From Beta vulgaris subsp. vulgaris (lineage: Eukaryota > Streptophyta > Magnoliopsida > Caryophyllales > Amaranthaceae), in contig NC_079202.1 of the NCBI RefSeq assembly GCF_026745355.1, positions 44,226,109 to 44,290,108 on the forward strand: DNA of 64,000 bases, read 5' to 3'. Position numbers and translations under genes: made by a program. Below the pieces are notes generated by a model. That model was not told the origin of the DNA. It saw only the letters and a list, made by a program, of their open reading frames with translations, and made no database searches. Of the stretch, positions 11,084 through 23,401 are shown in pieces (positions within the stretch are counted from its first letter, which is position 1; each line of letters starts with the position of its first letter).

Positions 11084-13577
11084 TTATATTTAAATATAAT
11101 TTAGTTTGAAAATAATTTAAAGGTTGACTATTTGAAAGTCAAAAGAATTATTTTAAGGATTTAAGAAAGTTAAAATATTTGTTAAGGCATGCTTTGAAAA
11201 AAATTTAAATTACTTTTTGGATTTGAAAAGGAGTTTAAATGGACTTGAGGAATCCAAATACTAATTAGATTAGGAAAAGGACTTCTAGTGATGTTAGGAG
11301 TTCAATTATCAATCATATTCATCATTAAACTCTATTTAAAGCCCAATTGCCTTTTTCTAAGCCCAAAAGAAAAATGCACATATAAATACATTAGACCAAA
11401 ATTTTACCCACGCACAAACTTTCTCTATTCTCCCTCTCACAAAACCGGCGGCCTAGTTTCGCACGTTTTTTCTCTTCCAAGAAAAAAATTCTTCCTCAAA
11501 AAGAAACTTTCCTCCTTCACTTTACACCACTAGGGATATTTTCGTCTGCTGCCACGTCAAAAAGAAACCGTGATATTTTCGTCTGTTGCTGTCACGTCAC
11601 CCAGTCGGCGCCTTTTGTCCTCTTTTTCCTCTGTGTTGGTTTGATTATCTTTCTTCCTCCTCAAGTTTTATTTAAAGATTATATTTTATGATTTGTTTTG
11701 GTGTTAATTATGTTTAGAAGCTTTAATTTAATGATCTAATTATGAATCTATGATTATATAATTTATGTATTGAAGAAATAAAAATTTTATATTTACTTAT
11801 TATGTTTAAATTGGATTTTTAATTATCAAAGCATGAATTTTTAGGGTTTTAAAGATTGGAAAATCATAGTAGTATGTTATAATCTATGAAATTGATTATA
11901 CTTATGAGTTTAAATATGTTCAAGTATGTTTAAAGAGGGTTTTAATTAATAAATTATATGTTACTGGAATTTTAAAAGGATGTTATTGATGGAGTTTTAT
12001 GGATTTTAATGACTAGTATAATAGTACTGTGCTAGGAAGTATTAGTATTAATTGAAGTTTTAATGATGGAAATAACTTTTAATATTTTTAAAAGGAGGTT
12101 TAAAGTATTTTAAAGTTGCTAGAATCTATTTGAGTATTGATTATAAATTTTTATGGGTTGTTTTAGGCGGAGAATTTAGGCGACTTTTAAGGTTGTTAAA
12201 GCGGTCTGTCAATTTGTCTACACAAGGTACATACATACCTATGTGTTGATTGATGTAGTATCATGATTTTAGGAAGGAAAGTTATGTAGTATCATGTATG
12301 GAACTTTGTGAATTCATATATGATTGATGTTATGTTGGATTTTGCATGTTTTATGCCTATGTGCGAAAATGTTAAGTATGAGATTTAATTAAGAGATTTT
12401 TATCATGTTTGTATGGAAGATTGATGCATGGATGTTGGTTGGAGACTCTATTTTATTAATTCGAAAGGGAAAATTAATATATATTTATTGTTATGAATCA
12501 TGATTGAATCATGTGTTCCGTATTATTATTATTTTTACTACTCTATGAGGACTATGGGCTTTATTTGATAAGGTTATAATTTATACCTTTGAAAGGTAAG
12601 TTGGTTGTTGGCTAGGTTCAACAAATAAGAAGGATTGAATTAAGGAAGAATTAATCTTGGGTTGTAGGTTGTATGATCACTTATTTAATCCTAAGATTAA
12701 GGAAACAAAGTTGTGGATGTTTGATTATATATTATATGTGTTGTGTGTCATAATAAGGAATAATTGGTTAATCATGTAAAGTGAAACTTGGATAGTGATA
12801 AACTTTAGACTGGTGCACGTCTAAAGTTGGACAATCAGGAGTTGCGGTACATGGCGAGCGTGCCATGACTTTTTCTGGGAATTATGGATTGATCACCGTT
12901 CTCATTTTTATTTAAAAGGTTCCTCGATATCGTAGGTCATGAGAATACGAAGTCGCGCCCGTATTTCGTCTTCCAAAGGGAAGGCTGGTTTGTAGTTAAA
13001 CAACTCAATCCAGTGACTATTTCATTTAAAAGATATTGTTAGAGTTTAGTTCAATAAAAGTTATCTACAGATTATTATTATTATATTGTTATTTATTCCT
13101 GCTTACTATTTATTAGTATCATGTTATGAATGTTTATTTATTTATTATGTAGTACCCAACTTTGCTGATTACGTGCTTTGTTTCTGTGTTTGATCATGGC
13201 TTTGCCTTATTGATCTTGTGATGATCCATTCTTGGTGAGTAGATTCTCTAGTGCATCGTCATCTACAGGTGTGCAGATGATGCATCACGGGGTGTCAAGA
13301 ATGGAGAGCTTATGTAGCATGTTGATTATTTATTGTTTTATAGTAGATACATTATATTTAAGTTTGGTTTAGGGTTAACGTTAATATTGTTGTTTTGTTT
13401 TAAAGTTACTTTGTTATTTATTATATTTCAATTCTAAAGTTAATTAGTTATATGTTTTCTACTGCAAAATTTTGAATAAGCCGATACGTTATCAAACGGG
13501 TGATAATACTTTGATGATTCTTTAGTTTTATATTTGAAAAGTATTTTTGAAAAAGAGAGAATGATCGAGGTGTTATA
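10982..13577 (-). mobile_element. Solo LTR (2.6 kb), copy 3 of the TGTAACACC family
   Basis: On the minus strand it starts TATAACACCTCG (family form TGTAACACCCCG, with two changes) and ends GGGATTACA. GATCA flanks both sides exactly (10977-10981 and 13578-13582). It aligns end to end with the two minus-to-plus relatives at 34323-40479 and 37359-40070. There is no primer-binding site or internal domain, so it is a solo LTR left by LTR-LTR recombination. Length suggests Ty3/gypsy; the lineage was not determined. Confidence 0.85.
11028..11085. repeat. TA-rich microsatellite inside solo LTR copy 3
   Basis: An interrupted run of TA units in the 3' part of the LTR; the related LTRs carry only short AT-rich sequence at this place, so the run expanded here. 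Confidence 0.8.
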
Positions 13578-13726
13578 GATCACCTGTGCTTGATCATACT
13601 CTTATTTTACCTTTGTACATTTAGCTCTTGGTCTTCCATTTCCGTCCATTCTCTTCAGCAGGCTTCCTTTATGCGCGGGTATTACAATTGCAGTAACCAT
13701 TGTAGTCATTGCTACAAGCCTACAAT

Positions 13727-14520
13727 TAGGGGTGTGCAAAAGGGGACTGGGACCAAAATTTGGACTAGACCTGTCCAGACGGGTGTATTCTGGTTCGGTC
13801 CCCAATCCACCAAAATCATGGATTCCGGGTTTCTTGTCTTGTCCGTATGAAATTCAAATTTTTTTTGTTTCGAACCGAAAATCCAGATTTTGTGATTTTT
13901 TTTAAAACGCTGATGGCATTGAAGCCCAGCCCAACCTCAAACTAAATTATTGAACAAGAAATCCTAAAAGTTTCCGCCTTTTTCTCTTAGCCTCTTTTTC
14001 TTTTAGCCTCCTTTTCTCTCCCTCTTTCTCATATCCCCTTCATCTCATCCACGATTAACCATGAGGATCACCGTCCAACAGCAGCACCACCGACGACAGC
14101 GACTCGGCAAGGCGGCATGGTGACTCCGATAAGGCGGCACTGTGACTGGCAAAGGGTTCATAGAGGAGAAATTGGATGATATGGAGCACATAGTAGAGGT
14201 TGGTAGGGAACAAATAAGAAACATTCAAGAAGGTTCAAAAGCTTCCAAATTATATTCCTGTTTTTTTAATTCTTCTTTATTTATAAATTTGATTTTTGAA
14301 TGCTTATTTTCAATAATTTCGAATTATTATCTTGCAATTCATGTTAATTTCGAATTTAACTATGAAATATTATATTTATGCATGTTAATTTTCTGAATTT
14401 GTAGTTAAAAGCGACAAAAAACATGTCCATTTCATTCCAAACTCGGATCGAAATTTTCATGTCCGGATCGGTCCCAAAAATTGGGATTTCGGTCGTGGTC
14501 CAATCCGGTGCACAACCCTA
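13727..14520. mobile_element. Non-autonomous hAT-like element C (794 bp)
   Basis: The ends are TAGGGGTGTGCA and, reversed, TAGGGTTGTGCA. Subterminal words resemble GGACCGAAAT/GGTCC. The flanking 8-mers (CCTACAAT, CCTTTCAA) match poorly, so the target duplication has decayed or an edge has changed. The interior has no transposase. Confidence 0.65.
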
Positions 14521-15239
14521 CCTTTCAACAATGCAAAAGCCTGATAATAAGTATGTGTTTTTTATTTTCAAATGCAAAAGAAAAGTGAAAAACAAACGAA
14601 AAGGGAGGGAAAATAAAGTAAAATAAAGAAAGTCAACAACTTGGTCAAATTGTAGCGAGAATCCATAGGTAGTACCTTTATAATATTAAAACTAGTATTT
14701 TGGCTTGGATGATGCCTCGGGTAGTTACAATTATCAAATATTTATAAATTTCATAATTGCTTTTATTAACTTTTTGTAAATTTTTGTCTAGTACGAAAAT
14801 GAAAAATGACCGTTATGGCATGATAAGTTATTTTTTGAAAAAAATCTAAGAAATTGAGGATAAGAATAGCAATTTCAATGAAATTGGGCTAAGGGAATGT
14901 CATTACATTAATAAAAGTGTTAGAAATCAAAAGGTGTTAGAAATCAAAAAGTGTATCTATGTCTTTATTGTTACATATAATTATAAGACTTTATTATAGT
15001 TTACTTTGAAATACTAAATATTGAAGTTGTAGTAGATTGATGGTTAAACTCTCACATTTCATTAATTCAAAGATCATGTGTTCAATTTTTGATAGCTACA
15101 CAATTAATATTTTTGAATGAAATCATAAACATGTGTGTGTAGAAGCTTGAAAAGAGTGACACATGTCACATACACTAGAGAGGGCCATGTGGCACCGTTC
15201 TTTTGATAGGAAAATCTTTTAATATATTTGCATACATAT
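14521..15239. other. Intergenic AT-rich sequence, nothing recognised
   Basis: No supported gene, repeat or element was seen. A short direct repeat (GTGTTAGAAATCAAAA) occurs twice near 14918-14950. Confidence 0.55.
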
Positions 15240-15458
15240 TTTTGGGACCCCACTGAGGATCCCATGGTAAGATGAAGGGTCCTGCCAGACCGTAACCTCT
15301 TGCAGGTTAACTTGAATTGGGTTTGAAGGCACTTTTGCGCGGGGGGGGGGGGGGGGGGTAAGGGGAAACATTCTCCCAAAATTCCCCTAGTGGCGATCAA
15401 ACCCCCAACCTTGAGGTTGGAAGAATATTTCCTTACCACTAAGCCAAGCGTATCTTGG
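15240..15458 (-). mobile_element. tRNA-derived SINE-like element
   Basis: On the minus strand the 5' part reads CTTGGCTTAGTGGTAAGG, with an A-box-like TGGCTTAGTGG, followed about 35 bp later by a B-box-like GGTTTGATC. This is the internal RNA polymerase III promoter layout of plant SINEs. The body contains an 18-base G run (+ strand). Flanks are both ATAT-rich, so a target duplication cannot be called safely. Confidence 0.5.
15341..15358 (+). repeat. 18-base G homopolymer
   Basis: An uninterrupted G run inside the SINE-like element; its length may be uncertain in the assembly. Confidence 0.9.
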
Positions 15459-15937
15459 TATATATCTGTATATATTGAAGTTCCCTAAGTTCCATACAAC
15501 TTTTCGTACTAAAAGATAGTTTATGACAAAAAAATATATTTTATACAAGTGTGTCTATCAAAATTTTCGTAGTTAACTTTTTTTTTTACATAAATAAAAG
15601 TTGTGATTCTTTATTACTACTAATACGCATAAGTCATAAAGTCAAAGTCATAGTCATATAATGTAAAATGATAGTCACAACTCACAATTCACAACTCACA
15701 ACAAATACGCATAAGTCATAAAGTCATAGTTATACTTCTTTCGTTTCACAATACATGTACCATTTTTTATTTAGGCGTTATTTATCAACCAATTTTGAAA
15801 ATCTTTCTCTCAAAATTATGTAAGAAAAAATATAATCAAGTAGAGTCTCTTTAATGTAAAATGATAGTCACAACTCACAAAAATATAAGGTTACATTACA
15901 TTTTTCTTAAAGGAATATAAGGTTATATTTACATGGG
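15459..15937. repeat. Intergenic region with short scattered direct repeats
   Basis: ACGCATAAGTCATAAAGTCA occurs twice (about 15623 and 15708), and TGTAAAATGATAGTCACAAC twice (about 15661 and 15853). No gene is seen. The repeats lie just upstream of the truncated LINE and may reflect local rearrangement at its 5' junction. Confidence 0.6.
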
Positions 15938-16035
15938 AACATGCCAAATCGCCAAACATGCAGGATGGCAGGACATATCACTTGTATACAACATGCCAAA
16001 TCGCCAAACATGCAGGATGGCAGGACATATCACTT
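15938..16035 (+). repeat. Tandem 52-bp direct repeat at the 5' junction of the LINE
   Basis: A 46-bp string beginning AACATGCCAAATCGCC occurs at 15938 and again at 15990, exactly 52 bp later. The apparent start codon of the LINE frame lies in this repeat and is not the native start. Confidence 0.9.
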
Positions 16036-19000
16036 AATTGAAATTGAATTCTCGGGGGCTGCTCATACTTGGGCTAGAGGTTCTTCTGAAACAACTTATC
16101 AAAGTGCAAGATTGGATCGTGCACTGTGTAATAGTGAGTGGAGTCTTCGTTTTGACAAGGCTCATGTGAAACACCTTCCAGCGATTCAATCTGATCACAG
16201 CCCCATTATTATCTCTCCCAATGGTTTCATCCCCCTACAAACCAGTGCGCGGCCATTTAAGTTCCAAGCAGCGTGGATGTCTCATGAGAATTTTCAATCC
16301 TTTATCAATGAGAACTGGCGAAAAGAGGAACCTCTTGGGCTGGCTCTACAGGACCTCGCTCAAAAATTACAGAACTGGAACAAAGAGACTTTTGGTAACA
16401 TTTTCCATCAAAAACGTCACTTGATGGCAAGGTTAGCAGGAATCCAAAAATCACTATCGAATAAAGTGGATAAAGGGCTCATCAAATTGGAAGCCAAACT
16501 TCGACGTGAACTGGATGACATCCTTGAACAAGAAGAAACACTTTGGTATCAAAAATCACGAATTGAATGGTTGAAGAATGGTGAAAAAAATACTACTTTC
16601 TTTCATTTAAGTACCATCATGAGACGTTGGAGAAATAACATAACTGCCATAAAGAATCATGAAGGCAACTGGATTACGGAAAAGGAAGAAGTTAAGAACC
16701 AGGTAGTAAATTACTTCGACAACTTATTTACGGATGAACATGTCAGGGGAAATGCTGAGATACCGCAAGACGTTTTCCCGGAACTCGCAATGTCTGATTG
16801 GAATCATTTATCTAAACCTTTCACCAAAGCAGAAATTGACGAGGTAATCCCTCAATTAGGAGCACTTCGTGCCCCTGGACCTGATGGATACCAGGCCTTA
16901 TTTTATCAAAAAAATTGGGATTTGGTAGCAGATAAAGTTTATGAAATGGTATTACAAACACTACAAGGGAAAGGAATTCCACAAGGTATTAATAGCACGC
17001 ACATTGCATTGATCCCTAAAATTCAAACTCCTGAATCTGCGGCCCACTTTCGTCCCATTGGTCTTTGTAATGTGAGTTATAAAATCATCACGAAAGTGAT
17101 AGTGAATCGGCTGAAACCGATCCTGCCCATCCTTATCTCAAACACTCAGGCGAGTTTTGTTCCGGGAAGACAGATAACAGATAATATTGTGATTGTACAA
17201 GAAGTCATTCATACAATGCGACGCAAACAAGGGTCTAAAGGCTACATGGCTATCAAAGTGGATTTTGAAAAGGCGTACGACCGTATTAAATGGTCCTTTA
17301 TTCGAGAGACACTTTCCCAAATGAATCTCCTAATTCTGTTAGTGGATATTATAATGGATTGTATCACTACGTCAGAGTTGAAGGTACTATGGAATGGGGA
17401 ACCTTCGAGGTCCTTTAAACCCTCAAGGGGAGTGCGTCAAGGTGATCCATTGTCACCTTACCTCTTTGTCATGTGTATGGAACGCCTGTTCCAAACAATT
17501 GAAGCTGCCATTATAGAAAATAAGTGGAAGCCAATTCGGGCGAGTCGTGGAGGCCCTTTGCTATCCAACTTATTTTTCGCAGACGATATCATACTCTTTG
17601 CAGAGGCTTCAGTTGATCAGGCGACTGTTATTCATGATTGTTTGGATCGCTTTTGTAATGCGTCGGGGCAAAAGGTCAGTTTAGCCAAGAGTCGTGTGTA
17701 TTTTTCGAAGAATGTAGATTTGGATACCAAATCCGTTTTATCTGAAGCTCTTCAAATGGAAGCTACAGATGATTTGGGCATGTATTTAGGTATGCCAACT
17801 CTCACGAGCCGAATAACTAAAGAGACTTTCAGTCACTTGTGTGAAAAAATTGATCGTCGGCTTTCAGGTTGGAAAACCAAATACCTTTCTCTTGCGGGTC
17901 GCATTACATTAGCCAAATCAACTCTGTCAACTTTGGCCAACTACTCTATGCAAACGGCAAAAATTCCAAAAACAATTTGTGATGAACTAGATAAGAAAAC
18001 CAGAAGATTCATTTGGGGTGGAAGTGATGATAAACGAGCTATTCACTCTCTCTCATGGGAAGTATTACAAAAACCAATGAAGCAAGGGGGGCTTGGAATC
18101 CATTCAGCTCGTCAAGCTAATGCGGCTTTTTTAACGAAACTTGGTTGGAGGGTTCTCACAGAACCAAATGCACTTTGGTCACGGGTTTTACGGCACAAAT
18201 ATTGTCAAGGTCGTTGTGATGTAGACATGTTTGTTCCAAAACATGGTATGTCTAATGTGTGGGCTGGCATAACAGAGAATGCTAAGGTTTTGGGTGAAGG
18301 CATAAGGGTGGCAGTGGGGAATGGTTTGAACACTCTATTCTGGAAACATAAATGGGTACTGGATCAACCTCTTTGTGATGTAGCTATTCAACCCCTCCCT
18401 TTGGAAGTAGCAGGAGTTACGGTTCATGACATGTGGGAACCAATGCTCGGATGGAAATGGGAGTTGTTTGCTCCCTATCTTACCCAAGACCACCTAAAAC
18501 GAATTCAAGCTCATGAAATTCGAGAAGACATGGAGGAAGGTGATCTTATCTACTGGCAAGGTAATAATAGAGGAAAATTTTCAATACGGGCGGCCATTAA
18601 TATTATGAGACATGAGACCGATGCGTTAGATGAAGAATGATGGGAACTCATATGGAAAGCTCCTGTGCAACAACGACAGAGAGCATTTTTGTGGATGGCA
18701 TGTCATGATAGACTCATGGATAACTTAAACAGATTCAAACGTAAATTAACGGACGACCCAAAATGTTATATTTGCGGACATCACACTGAGAATGCGAATC
18801 ATATCCTACGTGAATGCCCTGCAGCCATCATGGTTTGGCAAACCCTTGGTGGACCGATCACTAAGGACTTTTTCTGGAGTGGAAGTCTGAAACAATGGAT
18901 CACAAGCAATCTCAAGGTTGATGAGCATGGTTCTTCTGAACTTTGGCCAACATTATTTGGGATCACGGTTTGGTGGCTTTGGCGTTGGAGAAACAATAGA

Positions 19001-19741
19001 GTGTTCGAGAATGGTGCGGATATACCTGTTGAATATGGAGCTTTTCTTCAAATTAGATACGACGAAATGCGAAGAGCGCTGAACATGGGTCATACAAATG
19101 GGCTCAAGAAGAATAAAGAGATTTTTATTCAGTGGCTTGCTCCATCTGAAGGTTGGTATGCCTTAAATTCTGATGGTGCAGCCAAGGGGACGCCAGGTGT
19201 GGCGGGAGGAGGAGCCATCATCCGCGACCACCTAGGAACCTTCGTTACAGCCCTGTCAGCTAACTTTGGGATCTGCTCAGCTTTTAGAGCTGAGGTGTTA
19301 GCTCTCCTCAAAGGGCTCCAGTTAGCTCGCAATCTACAAATTTCTAATCTACTGATTCAGTTAGACAACTTAGCTTGTGTGCAACTTCTTAAACGCAAGG
19401 AAGAGGCAGGTGGTGAATGTGCTCAGCTCATCAAAAGCTGCAAGAAGCTCATTGAAGACCCAACTTGGAAAGTGTGCATCGAACATGTGTATCGGGAAGG
19501 AAACCGGGCAGCTGATTGGCTTGCAAACCATGGCGTAGTTCAGAACTGTAGCCTCCACATTTTAAATAACCCCCCTTCTTCTTTATTTAGAATTTTAGCT
19601 GAGGATGTCCAAGGCGTGGCCTTCCCACGCTTGGTTCCTCCTTAGAGTAGTTTCTTTGTGGTTTCTTTTGCTACTTGTTTGTTTGTTTGTTTTGTTGTGT
19701 TTTTTATTTCTTTGGCTTTGCCTCCTCTGAATCAAAAAAAA
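16036..19741 (+). pseudogene. 5'-truncated L1-type LINE: endonuclease end, reverse transcriptase, zinc-binding region, RNase H
   Basis: The frame opens in the C-terminal end of an AP-endonuclease domain (LDRAL and SDHSP motifs). It continues through a non-LTR reverse transcriptase (FRPIGLCN, GRQITDN, KAYDRIKW, GVRQGDPLSPYLF, and catalytic FADDIILF near 17576). Next come a C/C/H/C zf-RVT-type segment (near 18764) and a C-terminal RNase H with its acidic residues (NSDGA, RAEV, QLDN, AADWLAN). One in-frame TGA at 18638-18640 interrupts the frame, where relatives have tryptophan; it resumes directly and ends with TAG at 19643-19645. A short 3' UTR ends in eight A at 19734-19741. ORF1 and most of the endonuclease are absent, so the copy is dead on arrival. 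The RNase H places it among plant L1 elements with an acquired RNase H. Confidence 0.92.
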
Positions 19742-19990
19742 TGAAGCAATGAAGCAAATTTAGCAAGTGGGGCGGTTACAGACTTACAGTGAATCCAAGA
19801 TGACTTGCTCCATAATACCTCCTCAATACTAAATTTGTAATCTTCTTTTCTTCTCATCAACGTCTCTATACCATTACTTAAACTAAATCCACTGGCCACT
19901 CATACATACTACAAGCCATAATCAATCCAAAATCTAACAACATAATATAAGCGAAACCAAACAATAATATAGTCTCTAAAAAAACAAGAA

Positions 19991-20215
19991 ATGGGACACA
20001 GCCATGGACACGACTGGGGTCCAGTGTTCATTGCAACAATGTTGTTTTTGCTTCTGTCACCTGGATTGTTGTTTCAAGTGCCTGGTGGAAAGAAGTGCAT
20101 TGAGTTTGGCAACTTTCGTACTGGTGGAGCTTCCATTTTGTTCCACGCCCTCCTCTACTTTGGCCTTATTTGTGTCTTCTTGATTGCCCTTAGTCTTCAC
20201 ATGTATTGGGGTTAG
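19991..20215 (+). CDS. DUF3339 family small membrane protein
   Basis: A 74-residue protein of the plant-specific DUF3339 family, of unknown biochemical role. The N-terminal DWGPVF is followed by a first hydrophobic helix (about residues 14-28, FIATMLFLLLSPGLLF). A short loop carries the family signature PG-K-x-IEFGNF-TGGASI, and a second helix follows (about 50-70), ending HMYWG. The length is usual for the family (60-75 residues). The start is the first ATG after an A-rich leader. Odd: the N-terminus is MGHSHGHDW, with three His within six residues before the conserved DWGP; the relatives I recall mostly begin directly with M-x-DWGP. The gene is intronless and lies 250 bp after the LINE poly(A). 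Confidence 0.85.
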   Translation: MGHSHGHDWGPVFIATMLFLLLSPGLLFQVPGGKKCIEFGNFRTGGASILFHALLYFGLICVFLIALSLHMYWG

Positions 20216-20567
20216 TCAGACCATATTATTCCGTCTCAATTTAGTTGTTACATTAATTTAAATTAAGCTTTTGATTTGAGGCGCAGAGAGTATGTAAGTT
20301 TATGATTAAGCTCTTATTCTTCACTTGAGTTCTTTTGTGACTTTTTTAATTAATTTTATTTATTTTGATAGAACTCATATGAAGTTGTGTTATTTCGATT
20401 TTCAAGGAGAATGTGAGAGAGTGGGTGAGGCGTCGTCTCGTTTTCTCTTTTAAATTTAATCGAGTAAAAGACTATATGTCATCATATGGAGTAGTTATTT
20501 GAAAATGTTGGTGCATGTTTATCATTGACGTGTTAAGCTCATTGCTATTTATTATTACGAATTACGA
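20216..20567. other. 3' region of the DUF3339 gene
   Basis: Probable 3' UTR and downstream AT-rich sequence; no separate gene or element recognised. Confidence 0.5.
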
Positions 20568-21297
20568 CAGTGGCGGACCCAGGAATATGAATATAGGGGT
20601 ACGAACGGACAACAAACACAAAATTAGGAGAAATAAGTTCTTATAAATTGTTCAACGATAAATTTTACTATCGAAATATCCAAAATATGCGTAGTCATAC
20701 AACCCAAATAACAAAGAAAAACACAATAAGGTTAAAACTAAAATTACACTTACATTCTACGACTCTTCATATTAGAAAATCGAGTAATGGTATCTTCATA
20801 GGGAACTTGTAGGAATACGTTCTTTTTAATAAAGTAACCCAAAAATCATTCATGACTAAATTGAACAATTCAATATATCCTTAAATTGAACAATTTAATC
20901 TATCCTAGATTGCTAAATCCCTAACAACTACATATGATTTCAATTTCAATAAGTAGCTCACTAATGATTAGTATACATCTGAATATTCTAATAATTTAAG
21001 AATTTAAGCTAACACATAGCAAGCATCAAAGTATGAAAATTGAAAATAAAAAAAATGAAACGGAACTTATGGATTAGTGGCTACTGTGTCAAAAGTTTGC
21101 AGTTTTGCAAGACTACACTCAAACGGTAGTCGGCCAGTACAACTGTGAAGCAGAAGCAAAAGCAAAGCTGTGGAGGAGAGTTGAGCTCTTTAGTGTAGAT
21201 AAACATGGAGAAAGAGAATAGAGAAAGGAGCTAGCGTGGAAAAAAGGGGTCTGGGGGTACAGTTGTACCCCCATGTACCCTTCTCGGTCCGCCAATG
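20568..21297. mobile_element. Non-autonomous hAT-like element H (CAGTGGCGGA type, 730 bp)
   Basis: The ends are CAGTGGCGGACC and, reversed, CATTGGCGGACC; the right end is followed inward by GGGTACA words. Flanks ATTACGA and ATTGCGT match at five of seven positions, compatible with a decayed target duplication. No coding capacity. Confidence 0.65.
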
Positions 21298-22599
21298 ATT
21301 GCGTATCTAATGTATAAAAAAAAGATTTCCTTGATAAATTGGTGTTATATCAATATTATATTGGTTAGACATGTTGAAACTTCATAAGACTACGGGATCA
21401 TTAACAAATTGGTATAAAAATATCCGACATGATGTTAATTAAAGTTGAATTAAATATATACCTATATACTCATGTTGAAATAAATGAAAAAGCTATTGAC
21501 CTAAACATGACTCGTTAAGTAAATATTATTGAAAACTCAGCTTTAATTCAATCTTTTTATTAAATAAATTACCATATTACTCGCTTTAATTCTAGAGAGT
21601 TTCGAGAAAGGAAAAATAAAAGGCGAATATTTTTTCGTAAATATAGATTGAAATGTATAGTTCACCAAATTAATTAGTCGAACTTGAACTCTCAAATTAT
21701 CATCTTTTCGAAGCACATATAGTAGTAAAGTATTTTTAACATATAGTAGACATTGTACAAGGGAAAATCGAAAAGTCACAATTATTACCGACCATGAACC
21801 AACTTTGTGTAGTTTCTATCAGTTAGGAACATATATTTGCTTCTAACATTCTTTTAATTGAATGTTAAATCACATATTTTGTATATTAAATCACTAATTA
21901 ATATTTTAATTTATTGAAACAAAATTAAAATTAAATTCAACTTTCGAAATTAAATTTGTCTCTCGTCTTCCTTATGTCAATCTAACCATACCATGACCAA
22001 TTCGAGACGACAAGAATTTTTTTCTTTTGTTAAATTCATCAAGTTTTACGTGGGTACTTTTTTTTTAAAGTTAGGATGGAGTATCCTTTGTACAAGTAGG
22101 GGGGAAAGGAAGAATTGGGGATCTCACTTTGCAAAGGGCAAGAACCGAATCTTTGTCAAACAAAATGAACTGAGGGTCTCCAACTAACTAGATCAACCTT
22201 GATTCTTTATATGGGGACCTATATAAAAAGGATTGCTTATAAAAATGATTGCTTATATGGGGACCTTGATTTGGTTGTTTATAAATAAAACAAATTTGAA
22301 ATAAGATATTCAAAACTTAAAATAATGGGGTCAATTTTTTCTTTTAATATAATATATAGTTCAATATACAACCTAAAATATAGAAAAATAAAAAATAGTG
22401 TTCAATTTTTATCGAATATAAGTAGATAATTAAATTGTCATGTCCTCCCCGACCAGGTGTGTGGGAGTTCTTATGGTAAGAAGTCTTGCTTAGATATGAA
22501 GAATTCCTAAAAGATAGACTCACACACGCGCACATTATATGTAGGAAGGGGCTTTTTGTCCCTTAAGGCTCTGCTCTTTTGGATCGAATTGATGAAAAA
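21298..22599. other. Intergenic AT-rich sequence, nothing recognised
   Basis: No open frame longer than 80 codons and no recognised family. No inverted-repeat ends were found by eye. Confidence 0.5.
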
Positions 22600-22735
22600 T
22601 CAGTTTAATTTAGACAAAATCAGTTCAGGATAATTCAGTTTAGCTCAGTTAGTTTCCTTCCACATGCAGTTTTTATTTAATTCAGTCCAGTTCATTTTAG
22701 TTCAATTAAATCTAGTTCAGTTAAAAAAAAACAAA
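22600..22735. repeat. Degenerate CAGTTCAG/CAGTTTAG array
   Basis: Words of the form CAGTTTAA, CAGTTCAG and TAGTTCAG recur about ten times. A matching short array (minus orientation) occurs near 63270-63290. Such arrays are seen at ends of plant DNA elements, but no second end was found nearby. Confidence 0.55.
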
Positions 22736-22979
22736 GTCTAAGTAAAAAGACAAGAAAGGATTAGGTGGCCCATCCCGTAAGGGCCATGAGGACTATATAC
22801 ATATATTTGTGACAAATTTTTGTTAGTCGAAGAGATTATAGATACTTGTAGAATTGTTATTTTGAAGAAAGTGATTTAAGAGAGTACAACAATAACTTAT
22901 CTTCACAACAAATAAATATAAAGAATAGTATATGCCATTTAGGCTTTAGTTGGTAAAAATTGTGGAATTTTTCCTCTTA

Positions 22980-23401
22980 CCCCTGTACTCGGCCTCAGCA
23001 CTACTACGAGAAAGGGTGGGTTGCCGTTTTGAAGACCAAGAGAGCAAATTATCTCCGAGAAAAATACAATATCCGGAGGTAGAACGACGAGTGTCAGGAG
23101 ACCCGCCCCAATCGGCATCTGTATATGAGATAAGACGAGTAATGTTGGATTTGTATAAGTGAAGATCAAAAGAGAAAGTACCCTGAAGATAGCGTATGAT
23201 ACGCTTGAGAGCACTCATATGCTCATTAGTAGGAGCATGCATATGAAGACAAATCTGCTGCACGGCATAGGAAATATCGGGCCGAGTGTGTGTAAGATAC
23301 TGCAGAGCACCTGCAAGACTGTGATATTTGGTCGGATCCTCATAAAGAGTATCAGCAGTAGCACTAAGTTTGGGCTTAGTATCAACAGGAGTATGACAAG
23401 G
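22980..23401 (-). pseudogene. Ty1/copia pol fragment (end of reverse transcriptase and start of RNase H)
   Basis: On the minus strand about 140 codons read through YHSLAGALQYLTHTRPDISY, then HMSALKRIIRYLQGT, DADWGG, RRSTSGYC and SSAEAEYRG, the classic order at the C-terminal side of copia polymerases. Both ends are cut. Upstream it stops exactly where the Sirevirus-like sequence begins at 23402, and downstream it breaks after AEAEYRG. Its sequence differs from the Sirevirus-like RNase H at about 29850, so it is another copia lineage. Confidence 0.9.
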
